Shown here one piece after another: positions 8,262 to 15,223 of a stretch of 26,423 nucleotides of DNA. The stretch's first letter is position 1; every line of letters begins with the position of its first letter. The translations under genes and the position numbers were made by a program. This DNA comes from a virus: positions 1 to 26,423 of the IMG/VR virus record IMGVR_UViG_3300045009_000577, one strand, 5' to 3'. The notes beneath the pieces were generated by a model that was given only the letters and a program-made list of their open reading frames with translations, was not told the origin of the DNA and made no database searches.

Positions 8262-10214
8262 TCAATTTAAAAAATTAACTTGAACTATTTTACTAAGGTC
8301 AACTAATTCATGAGATATATGAGCATAATTATCTTTATATAAATAAATTTCTAATTCTTTTCTTATGCAATCAGAATTAACTAATAATTTTTTCTCTACG
8401 AGCATAGAATCTTCTAATATAAATAAATTAGTATTAAGTAATTTGTTTATATCAGTATTGTATTTAAACTTATTCCCTACAATATACCAACCCGGCTTAC
8501 AGTTTTCTCTTATTATTAATATCAAATAAACTACATCTGAAATAATAGCTTGAGTTCTTTTACTTTTTATTATCGAGACTATTTTATAAAAATGACCATA
8601 ACATCTTCCATCAGGATATATGTAATTAATTGGTATGCTTATTAAATCTAATTCAGGATTATAGGGGATTCCAGGGTTTCCAGGTCCACCTGGTCCATTA
8701 GGCCCTCCAGGCCCTCCAGGTTGTCCTGGCGGATTACCTGCACTTGGTCCTTCCGAAGGTGAAGAATTACCTTCACCTTGTGGTGTTCCGGGTAAATTTG
8801 CAGGAGTACCATCTGGTTCTGTAGCATTTCCACCAACTTCGGGAGTAGGATTTGTATTAGTATTACTAGCACCTCCTAGAGTTCCTGGTAGTTTTACATT
8901 AATTGAATTTATATAAGAGTCGATAGATAAATCAGGTAAATTACTAGATGGATTACCTATTGAATTAGTTTCAGATTCAGAACCTCCGGGCATATCAGGA
9001 GAAGATGTTATAGAGCCTCCCACTTTACCGTCCATTCCGGGTATGCTATTTGTGAAGCCCGTAGGAGCAACTCTTGATAATCCATCAGTACCTAATTTGT
9101 AATTTGCAGGTAGTGCAGGAGGTTGTGGAAATCCTTGTGGACATCCTCCTTGCCAAAAAGGACTTATCGTATATCTTTGAAGAGCTAATATGCTAGGAAG
9201 CCATTGAGAAACTAAAGAGGGTCCAGCAGCTGTCGCTATTCCAGATATTCCGGCTACATTTTTTAATTGTTCCCATAACCCTTGAACAAAGTCAATAAGA
9301 TCATCAAAATCAACATCATGTATATCTGTAGTTAATCTTATTTTAGATGCAGATAAATATAATGTTTTTTTAGCAATTAGCATCATATCATCTTTTTTTG
9401 CCTGCATAACAATCCTATCCGCATTTGTAGCAGATTGAGCTTTACTAAAACTTGGAATACTAGATAAAGGAGCGGGACAAGCTCTTACAGAAACAAACCT
9501 AGATAATGCTTGATCAGAGGTCCAGTAAGTTGTGGAAAAATCATTTGCAGCATCCTCTATCGCATAAGATAATGAATCTTTTATTTGTCTATTTGGTATA
9601 TCTTTAACTTCGTTTGGTAATGGTTTATTAGGACCTAAAGGTTTATTTGCCACTATCGTTATTGGATTCCCTGCCTTACCGGATTTCCATGTAGGTTGAA
9701 CAGCATGTTGTGGATGATTTCCAGTTCCAATACCTAATCTAATTGAAGATCCTCCTCTCCCCGTAAAAGTTGTATCTCCTTCAAACGGTTGCATAAAATT
9801 AAAAGTGTAAGGCCTAGTAGGAAATGTATTACCGGGTTTTACAAATTCGGGTGCAGGTTTATTATCTTTAATTTTAGACCTATTAGTTACATGAGGGATT
9901 TGATTTATTACCGGATCATTCGTGGTATTTATCGGGAGAGGAATATAATACATTACTTTATCCAAATTGGGAGCATCTGTACCATCATATCCAGTTAACT
10001 CAAATACAACTACATGCTCTCCTTTTAATGGAATATTTCTAAAATTTGTAAATAAAGGTCTAGCATAATGAGCTCTAACATTACCTATTAATGATTCCGG
10101 ATGCAATTTTACTTTTACGGATCCTAGTGGAAGAATTCTACCTTTATCGTCTTTTTGATTTTTACCATACGCCTTAAAGGTCTCTATCACTTCCGCCGAT
10201 ACTAAATAGCCCAT
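8262..10214 (-). CDS. gp5-like baseplate hub/spike protein with OB-fold, collagen-like linker and extra C-terminal domain
   Basis: A 650-residue protein. Residues 1-95 read as the N-terminal OB-fold of gp5-type hub proteins (GSVKVKLHPES, IPLKGEHVVVFEL, MYYIPLPIN). Residues 140-190 carry FEGDTTFTGRGGSSIRLG and GNPITIVAN; residues 216-295 carry a YAIEDAANDFSTTYWTSDQ segment, then DRIVMQAKKDDMMLIAKKTL and SASKIRLTTDI, the short beta-repeat pattern of trimeric spike helices. No lysozyme domain is visible, unlike T4 gp5. After a low-complexity stretch (400-490), a Pro/Gly collagen-like linker (490-515) leads to a separate ~135-residue C-terminal domain of unknown function. The first 41 bases overlap the preceding gene in another frame. 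The OB/spike assignment is fairly secure; the role of the tail domain is unknown. Confidence 0.82.
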   Translation of the reverse strand: MGYLVSAEVIETFKAYGKNQKDDKGRILPLGSVKVKLHPESLIGNVRAHYARPLFTNFRNIPLKGEHVVVFELTGYDGTDAPNLDKVMYYIPLPINTTNDPVINQIPHVTNRSKIKDNKPAPEFVKPGNTFPTRPYTFNFMQPFEGDTTFTGRGGSSIRLGIGTGNHPQHAVQPTWKSGKAGNPITIVANKPLGPNKPLPNEVKDIPNRQIKDSLSYAIEDAANDFSTTYWTSDQALSRFVSVRACPAPLSSIPSFSKAQSATNADRIVMQAKKDDMMLIAKKTLYLSASKIRLTTDIHDVDFDDLIDFVQGLWEQLKNVAGISGIATAAGPSLVSQWLPSILALQRYTISPFWQGGCPQGFPQPPALPANYKLGTDGLSRVAPTGFTNSIPGMDGKVGGSITSSPDMPGGSESETNSIGNPSSNLPDLSIDSYINSINVKLPGTLGGASNTNTNPTPEVGGNATEPDGTPANLPGTPQGEGNSSPSEGPSAGNPPGQPGGPGGPNGPGGPGNPGIPYNPELDLISIPINYIYPDGRCYGHFYKIVSIIKSKRTQAIISDVVYLILIIRENCKPGWYIVGNKFKYNTDINKLLNTNLFILEDSMLVEKKLLVNSDCIRKELEIYLYKDNYAHISHELVDLSKIVQVNFLN

Positions 10215-10626
10215 CTTGTAATTCTTTATCTATGCCTGTAAATTCTTTTAATAAGTCATCATCCCCTTTTTGTAACATCTTTAATTCCGTCAATTCTTTT
10301 TGTGTTTCTAGAGATAATTCTTGAAGTAAATGCTCTTTTTCCTCCTCAGTTAAATTAAAATCACCATTAGATATAGACGATGCTCTACTATGCATTCTTT
10401 GTACAATAGCTGCCATTTTTATAAGTTGGTCATCATTTTTAACCATAACATCAAAAAATTCTTTAACAACAGGTAAAACAACAACAGCATCATTTATACT
10501 TTGTACAACTCCATCTAATCCTTTTAGCGTCTTATCTAATTCTTTCCCTCTTTTCTTTGAGTTACTGTAAATCTCTTTTAATAGATTTGACATGCTAAAA
10601 TCATCAAATAATTTTATATCATCCAT
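10174..10626 (-). CDS. Unknown helical protein upstream of the gp5-like gene
   Basis: A 150-residue, mostly alpha-helical, charged protein (FDDFSMSNLLKEIYSNSKKR, then VVLPVVKEFFDVMVKNDDQL, then FNLTEEEKEHLLQELSLETQ). I do not recognise a family. It has no signal peptide and only a weakly hydrophobic patch at about 46-62 that is too short for a clear membrane span. It begins one base after the sigma gene's stop and its last 41 bases overlap the gp5-like gene. That overlap and its fixed place next to the hub suggest a structural, chaperone or tail-length-related helper, but this is context only. Confidence 0.75.
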   Translation of the reverse strand: MDDIKLFDDFSMSNLLKEIYSNSKKRGKELDKTLKGLDGVVQSINDAVVVLPVVKEFFDVMVKNDDQLIKMAAIVQRMHSRASSISNGDFNLTEEEKEHLLQELSLETQKELTELKMLQKGDDDLLKEFTGIDKELQDGLFSIGGSDRDL

Positions 10627-10627
10627 A

Positions 10628-11287
10628 TTATTTTTTCATGTATTTATTAAATTGTAAATCAAAATCATCTTTAAATATTTTTACTATTTTAGTGATTCTA
10701 TTAGTATTAGTCATAGGGATGTTAGATCGTTCTCTTATTAATACATATAATGCTTTCTTATTAAATGCATATAAAGATTTTCGATGTTTAAAGATGTCTA
10801 TAATAGAATCTGCAATAGATTTATCTAAATTGTTTTTAAATGTATGTCTAAATTTTTCATATAAATCATCTGTCCATAAATTCATAAAGTCATCTAAAGA
10901 TTCTTTATAATGTTTAATCACCACCTCATTTATTATATCTCTTTCTTCATCTATCTCCCATAACTCTGCTTCTCCTACTCTATTTTTATAACCTTTTTTA
11001 TTCTCCATAATAAGATAATTTATGGCAATACGGGTAAAAAAAGAATAGGCTTTAGCTCTTTCTTCATTATATCGATGCATTTTTATAGTCAACATGGAAA
11101 CTAATTGACAATGTAAATCTTCGTAAGGTAAATCAATGTACATGTATTTACCCATGTTTATTAAATTCTCCGCTAGTTTACAAAATGCAGGATAAATGTT
11201 AGTTTCATATATTATATTTTTTTCTTTTTGTGAGTTTGAATTATTATAGTTTACTATAGAATTTTGTACGGTTTCATCAAAATACAT
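10628..11287 (-). CDS. Late transcription sigma factor, T4 gp55-like
   Basis: A 219-residue protein, slightly longer than T4 gp55 (185). Residues 30-110 match the pattern of gp55-like phage sigma factors: YPAFCKLAENLINMGKYMYI, then YEDLHCQLVSMLTIKMHRYN, then KAYSFFTRIAINYLIMENKK, corresponding to sigma region 2 (core binding and -10 recognition). The remaining helices (KEKFRHTF-like, RKSLYAFNKKALYVLIRERS) could include a C-terminal clamp-binding or region-4-like part, which I cannot confirm. In T4, gp55 with gp33 and the sliding clamp directs host RNA polymerase to TATAAATA late promoters. Here it sits just upstream of the hub and wedge genes it may control. Two tandem TATAAAAT octamers lie 11-26 bases before its ATG. 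Confidence 0.75.
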   Translation of the reverse strand: MYFDETVQNSIVNYNNSNSQKEKNIIYETNIYPAFCKLAENLINMGKYMYIDLPYEDLHCQLVSMLTIKMHRYNEERAKAYSFFTRIAINYLIMENKKGYKNRVGEAELWEIDEERDIINEVVIKHYKESLDDFMNLWTDDLYEKFRHTFKNNLDKSIADSIIDIFKHRKSLYAFNKKALYVLIRERSNIPMTNTNRITKIVKIFKDDFDLQFNKYMKK

Positions 11288-11297
11288 TTTTTCTTTA

Positions 11298-11313
11298 ATT
11301 TTATAATTTTATA
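11298..11313 (-). promoter_or_regulatory. Possible late promoter: tandem TATAAAAT octamers
   Basis: Two directly adjacent TATAAAAT octamers (11313-11306 and 11305-11298, read on the minus strand) precede the sigma ATG at 11287. They differ by one base from the T4 late promoter core TATAAATA. The region is very AT-rich, so such octamers can arise by chance; their tandem arrangement just after a terminator is what makes them worth listing. Confidence 0.3.
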
Positions 11314-11321
11314 TTAAATAA

Positions 11322-11347
11322 AAAAGTCACCCTAAAAGGTGACTTTT
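11322..11347 (-). terminator. Rho-independent terminator, symmetrical
   Basis: An inverted repeat with stem GTCACC/GGTGAC (11326-11331 with 11338-11343), a 6-base loop, and flanking AAAA/TTTT that extend the stem. On the minus strand it is followed by T-rich sequence, so it should end transcripts from the membrane-protein, HD-like and coiled-coil genes. It separates that unit from the sigma/baseplate unit. Confidence 0.85.
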
Positions 11348-11355
11348 CATGTTGA

Positions 11356-11658
11356 TTATTTTTTTTCCGAAGTGAAAAGTAAATCTAAATCTTCTATTGT
11401 CTTACTTAACTCTTTAAAAACTACCCCTACTTCGTCATCTGATTCAAAAGCTCCAATCCTATCTAAGGTTCTCATTGTTGCTAGTGAATCTCTTACTCTT
11501 GCTCTTATTGATAATATTACATTAAAATAATTATCATTTTCTTTCTCTAAATCATTTAAGTACTTTTCTGTTTCTTTTAGTAATTTTTCATTTTTAGAGA
11601 AATTTATTATGGCTATATATAAAAGTATTACGTTTAATATTATTGATGCTATTAACAT
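11356..11658 (-). CDS. Small membrane-anchored coiled-coil protein
   Basis: A 100-residue protein with an N-terminal hydrophobic helix (ASIILNVILLYIAIINF, about residues 4-20), then a long charged coiled-coil-like region to about residue 75, and a tail RTLDRIGAFESDDEVGVVFK that resembles a motif found in small hypothetical proteins of large marine phages (AFESDDEVG). A single-span inner-membrane protein with a cytoplasmic coiled coil is likely. It starts 11 bases after the HD-like gene and is the last gene before the terminator at 11322-11347. No specific function can be assigned. Confidence 0.75.
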   Translation of the reverse strand: MLIASIILNVILLYIAIINFSKNEKLLKETEKYLNDLEKENDNYFNVILSIRARVRDSLATMRTLDRIGAFESDDEVGVVFKELSKTIEDLDLLFTSEKK

Positions 11659-11669
11659 GTATTTATTTT

Positions 11670-12269
11670 TTATGGAGAAATCATTTGTCTTGCTGCGTCT
11701 GTGGAAGCCATAATGATTGATCCCAATGTTACTTTTTTAGTTTCTGGGATTTGTAAATATTTGGATGCAGTGTCATCGTATAGCCCCGCCTGAATTTTTA
11801 TTGATACGTATTCATTGTAAGATAAAGTCACATATTTCTGTAAAAGATATAAAGATTTATCGGAGGCTACTAGAAATTTAGCTCCGTCATTAAATTTATA
11901 TCCTCTGTTTAGATTTTTTCTATGCCAATCCGAAGTTTCTTCTACAAAGAATGGATCCTCGTCAACTCCACATAAACCAATAGAATTAAATAAAGCAGCA
12001 ACTGTAAACTCCTCTAAATTAAAATCTAAAGCAATTTCTGTAGACTTATACAATTTGCATAGACCTAACCCAAAATTATAAGTGTTAATTGCAAAATGTA
12101 GTAAACCTCCTTCGTAGCAGTAATTGTTGTCCAAAAACATAGAAGCAGGCGAACTTTTTAATGTAGTTTCATAGTCGGTTAATAACTTCAAGAACTTTTC
12201 TTTTCTTTCGCCTACTACTCGCAATTCTAATAAATCCGTAAATTCTTTAAACAACTCTTGTGATTTCAT
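11670..12269 (-). CDS. HD-domain-family-like protein with degenerate active site
   Basis: A 199-residue protein. The order of landmarks matches phage HD-type phosphohydrolase-like proteins: YEGGLLHFAINTYN (52-65), EEFTVAALFNSIGL (86-99), DWHRKNLNRGYKFN (114-127), SLYLLQKYVTLSYNEYVSIK (139-158), GLYDD (162-166) and ASTDAARQ (188-195). In active members the second segment reads LFHDIG, giving the metal-binding His-Asp; here it is LFNSIG, so both ligands are replaced. The His in the first segment also appears one position off the usual place, and the usual His before the final Asp is missing. It may be a non-catalytic nucleotide-binding or scaffold protein. Family membership rests on motif reading and is moderately sure; loss of the HD pair is directly visible. 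Confidence 0.65.
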   Translation of the reverse strand: MKSQELFKEFTDLLELRVVGERKEKFLKLLTDYETTLKSSPASMFLDNNYCYEGGLLHFAINTYNFGLGLCKLYKSTEIALDFNLEEFTVAALFNSIGLCGVDEDPFFVEETSDWHRKNLNRGYKFNDGAKFLVASDKSLYLLQKYVTLSYNEYVSIKIQAGLYDDTASKYLQIPETKKVTLGSIIMASTDAARQMISP

Positions 12270-12292
12270 AAAAACTTTTTTGGTGTAACAAT

Positions 12293-12379
12293 TTATTTAT
12301 TATTTTTGTTTATTTTGTGCCATTCTTTTATTTGAGCCGGGGACATATTTCTTAACTCCGATTCAGAGAGTTTTTTTTT
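12293..12379 (-). other. Possible -1 frameshift site and alternative C-terminus
   Basis: Nine A residues (12379-12371 on the minus strand) are read in frame as GTA AAA AAA AAC, which contains the canonical -1 slippery heptamer A-AAA-AAC. Without slippage the protein ends six codons later at 12352. After a -1 shift the frame stays open for 25 residues (LSESELRNMSPAQIKEWHK then INKNNK) and ends at TAA 12295-12293. This fills most of an otherwise long 82-base gap in a tightly packed operon. A sequencing indel in the homopolymer, or transcript slippage, would give the same protein. Confidence 0.5.
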
Positions 12380-13863
12380 ACATTTGATTTTGGTTCTCTA
12401 TAATTTCTACTTTTTGCTTGATTTGTAGGAGGAGGGAGTATAATTTCTTCTTCTTGCTCACCTGAAGAAATATCATAATCCTCATCTATAGGTTCAAAAG
12501 TAATATCTTCAACCATTTCTAATTCCTCTTCATTTATACTTGAGCTATTAAAACTACTAATTACTTCCGTTTTTATTTTAGGTTCGTAAATATCAAATGA
12601 GTTAGTATCTTCATAAACTTCATTATCTATTTGTAGAGATCCTGCCATAACAGGAATATCAATAAGTTCATTTGTAGATTCTATACTATTATTTTTTACC
12701 TTATTCTTACTTCCTGTAGGTCTACCTCTTCTTTTTGGTTTTGGTAAGTCTACAAATTTAGACCATGAAAAAGGACCTTGTAAATTATGTGGATTTGTAG
12801 GTACTATTGAACCAATTATAGGCTCTCCAAAATAACTATTATTTTCTACAAAAGAACTAGTAAATTTTACTTTTTCATCAAAGTGTTTAATATACTCTGC
12901 ATCTTCTGGTGTCAAATCATCTGAATAAAATTCCGCTAAAGGGCTTCTCTTTTTTTGTTTTTCTGGGGTAGGATTTTCTTCAATAGTATTATTATCTTTC
13001 TCATTATCTTCTAATATTACTTTTTGAGTATAGTGATAAGCAGTCAAAAGAGCGATAGCTAATGGGTCTGCTAAAAATACGATAACTAATAAAAACCAAA
13101 ATAGTACTTTATCTAAACTTGTATTAGTTACTTCAGAAAGGTAAATGAGAGGACCTAATTCTACAGCTACATCATTACTTGACTTTATTTCAATAATCTT
13201 TGTCTCATAATAAAAGATAGAATCGGAGATATTTGTAATGTCCACATATACTCCATCTCTCCTATTTTCCATTTTTCCAATGTCAGAATTAAGACCCTCA
13301 ACTTGCTTTAAATAATCTTTTCTGGTAGATGCATTTGATCTTGTTGATGTTCTTCCTCTACTATCTGTATAAACATCTTTAGAATCATTCATCATCCCGG
13401 AAGATGTCGTATTTCTTTGTAATCTTGTTTGAGCAATGTCTGAAATTATTTGCTTGTATTCATTTTGTAAGTCATTTTTCTTATCCTCGAAGAATTTCTT
13501 TTTCTCTTCAACCAATGCGACTTCTGATTTAGAAGCCATTAATTTATTCTTATTTTCAGTATATGCTTGAGATAGGATACCATAAACTCCAGAAGATGTT
13601 ACAAAGATGACAAGAATCAAAAAAATTAATCCTCCTACTTTATATCCGAATGTCAATTTATCCCAATATATATGAAGGAATGATGCGATTACAAGTTTTG
13701 ATACTTCTATACCGGCTCCTAAAAGAACAATAGCTATTCCTGCTCCGGCGAAAACTTGCGCTAGTCCTTTAACTGAAAAAAAACCTACGACAGATGCAAG
13801 AAAAATAGCGCAGGTTAAAAGAAGATATGATATTCTCTTTTGTGTTTTAATGTCTTTGGTCAT
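12352..13863 (-). CDS. Polytopic membrane protein with coiled coils and an AT-hook
   Basis: A 503-residue protein. Hydrophobic spans lie at about 12-33, 37-65, 76-98 and 252-279. The loop between spans 3 and 4 (103-230) is charged and predicted coiled coil (SEVALVEEKKKFFEDKKNDL; DYLKQVEGLNSDIGKMENRR). The C-terminal ~220 residues are acidic and low-complexity, apart from a basic AT-hook-like motif KPKRRGRPTGSKNK at residues 375-388. AT-hooks bind the minor groove of AT-rich DNA, so the cytoplasmic tail could tether the AT-rich phage genome, or RNA, to the membrane. It is the first gene of its unit, with a good promoter directly upstream. A 9-A tract near the stop may allow frameshifting to a longer C-terminus. 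No family name is assigned. Confidence 0.8.
   Translation of the reverse strand: MTKDIKTQKRISYLLLTCAIFLASVVGFFSVKGLAQVFAGAGIAIVLLGAGIEVSKLVIASFLHIYWDKLTFGYKVGGLIFLILVIFVTSSGVYGILSQAYTENKNKLMASKSEVALVEEKKKFFEDKKNDLQNEYKQIISDIAQTRLQRNTTSSGMMNDSKDVYTDSRGRTSTRSNASTRKDYLKQVEGLNSDIGKMENRRDGVYVDITNISDSIFYYETKIIEIKSSNDVAVELGPLIYLSEVTNTSLDKVLFWFLLVIVFLADPLAIALLTAYHYTQKVILEDNEKDNNTIEENPTPEKQKKRSPLAEFYSDDLTPEDAEYIKHFDEKVKFTSSFVENNSYFGEPIIGSIVPTNPHNLQGPFSWSKFVDLPKPKRRGRPTGSKNKVKNNSIESTNELIDIPVMAGSLQIDNEVYEDTNSFDIYEPKIKTEVISSFNSSSINEEELEMVEDITFEPIDEDYDISSGEQEEEIILPPPTNQAKSRNYREPKSNVKKNSLNRS
12700..12741 (-). other. AT-hook motif in membrane protein
   Basis: Codons 375-388 encode KPKRRGRPTGSKNK, with the RGRP core flanked by basic residues on both sides, the canonical AT-hook layout. 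It lies in an otherwise acidic, disordered cytoplasmic tail more than 90 residues after the last membrane span. Confidence 0.7.
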
Positions 13864-14296
13864 GTTATTTTTTTTACAAAGGTAGTCAATTTTTTTATAT
13901 AATCAACTTTTTGCATATTTTTTTTACATGTTTTTTACATGAATGCTATGTAATATAAAGAAAACAATTATGTATATAATTATGTTAAAATTACATGTTT
14001 ATTGTTTTAACATTTTGTTTTAAAGATATTAATGAGCATTAACATGAATATACATTTATACATGAATGTATGTCAACATATTTTTTTTGACAAAGGTTGA
14101 ATATTTGAATGAAAGCATATAATTTTAACATTTTATTAACATGTATAGATTTTTGGCAGGGAAAACTTGATAAGACATCCCAGCAAAAAATAAAAAATTT
14201 AAAAAAACATGAAAAATACATGTAAAATCTATTTATAATAAACATGTAACAAACATTTATTGATAATTGATTATAAATTAAAACACATTATACATT
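13864..14296. promoter_or_regulatory. Divergent 433-base non-coding region with ACATG cluster
   Basis: No convincing gene. Nine ACATG pentamers occur on the plus strand at 13926, 13937, 13993, 14042, 14060, 14139, 14207, 14218 and 14242; five are the palindrome ACATGT. In sequence this AT-rich, fewer than one is expected. A weak imperfect hairpin (GCAGGGA...TCCCAGC, about 14157-14184) is the only GC-richer stretch. A TATAAATT octamer at 14272-14279 precedes the plus-strand gene start at 14297 and could be a late-type promoter. The region separates the divergent gene blocks and probably carries operators or another protein-binding array. Confidence 0.6.
13877..13906 (-). promoter_or_regulatory. 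Bacteroidota-type promoter for the membrane-protein operon
   Basis: On the minus strand TTG (13906-13904), 19 bases, then TACCTTTG (13884-13877). This is an exact match to the Bacteroidota -33/-7 consensus (TTG, about 19-21 bases, TAnnTTTG). The start codon at 13863 follows so closely that the leader would be under about 10 bases. Confidence 0.65.
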
Positions 14297-14656
14297 ATGA
14301 CAACAATGATAAAAGCAATATCAGATTTTGAACATACCGGACATATGGTTTACTTAAAAAAAATATTTCCGGAAGCATTCTTTAAAATCAAAGCATTAAC
14401 TGTACATTTTAAAGAAAAAGAAACATTAATTCCCATTGGAGGAGATGATGGGGAGATGAAAGCAGAAATTACATTATGCCCCACAATAAAATGTCAATTC
14501 TACATCTATGCAAATAAAGATGTTTTCGATAATAAAGGAAATGCTTTAGTTCCTTACATTATAGATTTAGATGTTGATGAAACCAATGATGTAGAAGATT
14601 TGTTAGATAAATTAAAACAAATGCTACAGGATGAATTTAAAGAAAAGATTGAATGA
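14297..14656 (+). CDS. Unknown 119-residue protein, first of plus-strand block
   Basis: I recognise no family. The protein has no signal peptide or membrane span. It has a mixed alpha/beta look: a basic/hydrophobic N-terminal half (MVYLKKIFPEAFFKIKALTV, LIPIGGDDGEMKAEITL), a CPTIKCQFYIYA strand with two cysteines, and an acidic helical C-terminus (VDETNDVEDLLDKLKQML). It is the first gene rightward from the divergent regulatory region and overlaps the next gene by up to 26 bases. Context gives no clear role. Confidence 0.7.
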   Translation: MTTMIKAISDFEHTGHMVYLKKIFPEAFFKIKALTVHFKEKETLIPIGGDDGEMKAEITLCPTIKCQFYIYANKDVFDNKGNALVPYIIDLDVDETNDVEDLLDKLKQMLQDEFKEKIE

Positions 14657-15212
14657 CACATTGTCTTTTATGTCAGAACATGATAGGGTGATGTTTTTGT
14701 ATAATAACATCTTGCTAAAGAATCCCGATGACAATTTTGATTTAAATAAGGAAACATTTAACATGCTATTTTCTAATGATTCTACCAATTCTGACATTTT
14801 TGGTAATATGTTGCATGATTCAAGAGAAATGAATGACTTTTTTTCATTTTTAGACAATAATGAAAATTTTATAAGTCCCGAGGATGAAAACTTCGATGCT
14901 TTTTCTTATTCCGATGAAGAAATGGATAGCATGTTAGATGAATTAGGAGATGAAGAACATTTATTTAATTCGGATGATAGCTTAGAAGTAGAAGTTATTA
15001 TAAATGATGATATCTTATTGGTGTTTTCTAATACTGAGGAGGATATACATACTTATATCTACAATTATTGTTTTTTAGATGGTTACATATATACTAAAAT
15101 ACCTGATCAAGAAATAGATAAGATAAAAACATTAGACATAGTAACTGGTTATAAGTTTAAGAAAGTATATAAGATTCTTGGGAAATTAGAAAATGATATT
15201 TGTTACAATTAA
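14631..15212 (+). CDS. Unknown acidic 193-residue protein
   Basis: No family recognised. The protein is strongly acidic, especially residues 75-125 (SPEDENFDAFSYSDEEMDSM and DELGDEEHLFNSDDSLEVEV), then ends in a more ordered region with Tyr/Ile-rich strands (HTYIYNYCFLDGYIYTKIPD). The longest start at 14631 overlaps the previous gene by 26 bases; an alternative ATG at 14670 (MSEHDRVMFLYNNI) lies 13 bases after that gene's TGA and may be the true start, giving 180 residues. Highly acidic phage proteins sometimes mimic DNA or act as scaffolds, but nothing here proves that. Confidence 0.7.
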   Translation: MNLKKRLNDTLSFMSEHDRVMFLYNNILLKNPDDNFDLNKETFNMLFSNDSTNSDIFGNMLHDSREMNDFFSFLDNNENFISPEDENFDAFSYSDEEMDSMLDELGDEEHLFNSDDSLEVEVIINDDILLVFSNTEEDIHTYIYNYCFLDGYIYTKIPDQEIDKIKTLDIVTGYKFKKVYKILGKLENDICYN

Positions 15213-15223
15213 TTTAACATAAA

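Noticed and set aside
8648-8872. Second minus-strand frame over the hub linker
   Set aside because: A shadow of the repetitive Pro/Gly codons in the hub gene.
14088-14110. TTGACA-like box as a plus-strand promoter
   Set aside because: No properly spaced -10 or TAnnTTTG element follows, and it is about 200 bases from the first plus-strand gene.
14157-14184. Hairpin GCAGGGA...TCCCAGC as terminator or small RNA
   Set aside because: The stem has an internal A-A mismatch, a 15-base loop and no T-tract after it; too weak to call.
14039-14245. 68-residue minus-strand frame in the divergent region
   Set aside because: Phe/Cys/Lys-rich composition typical of random AT-rich DNA, no plausible start context, and it coincides with the ACATG array.
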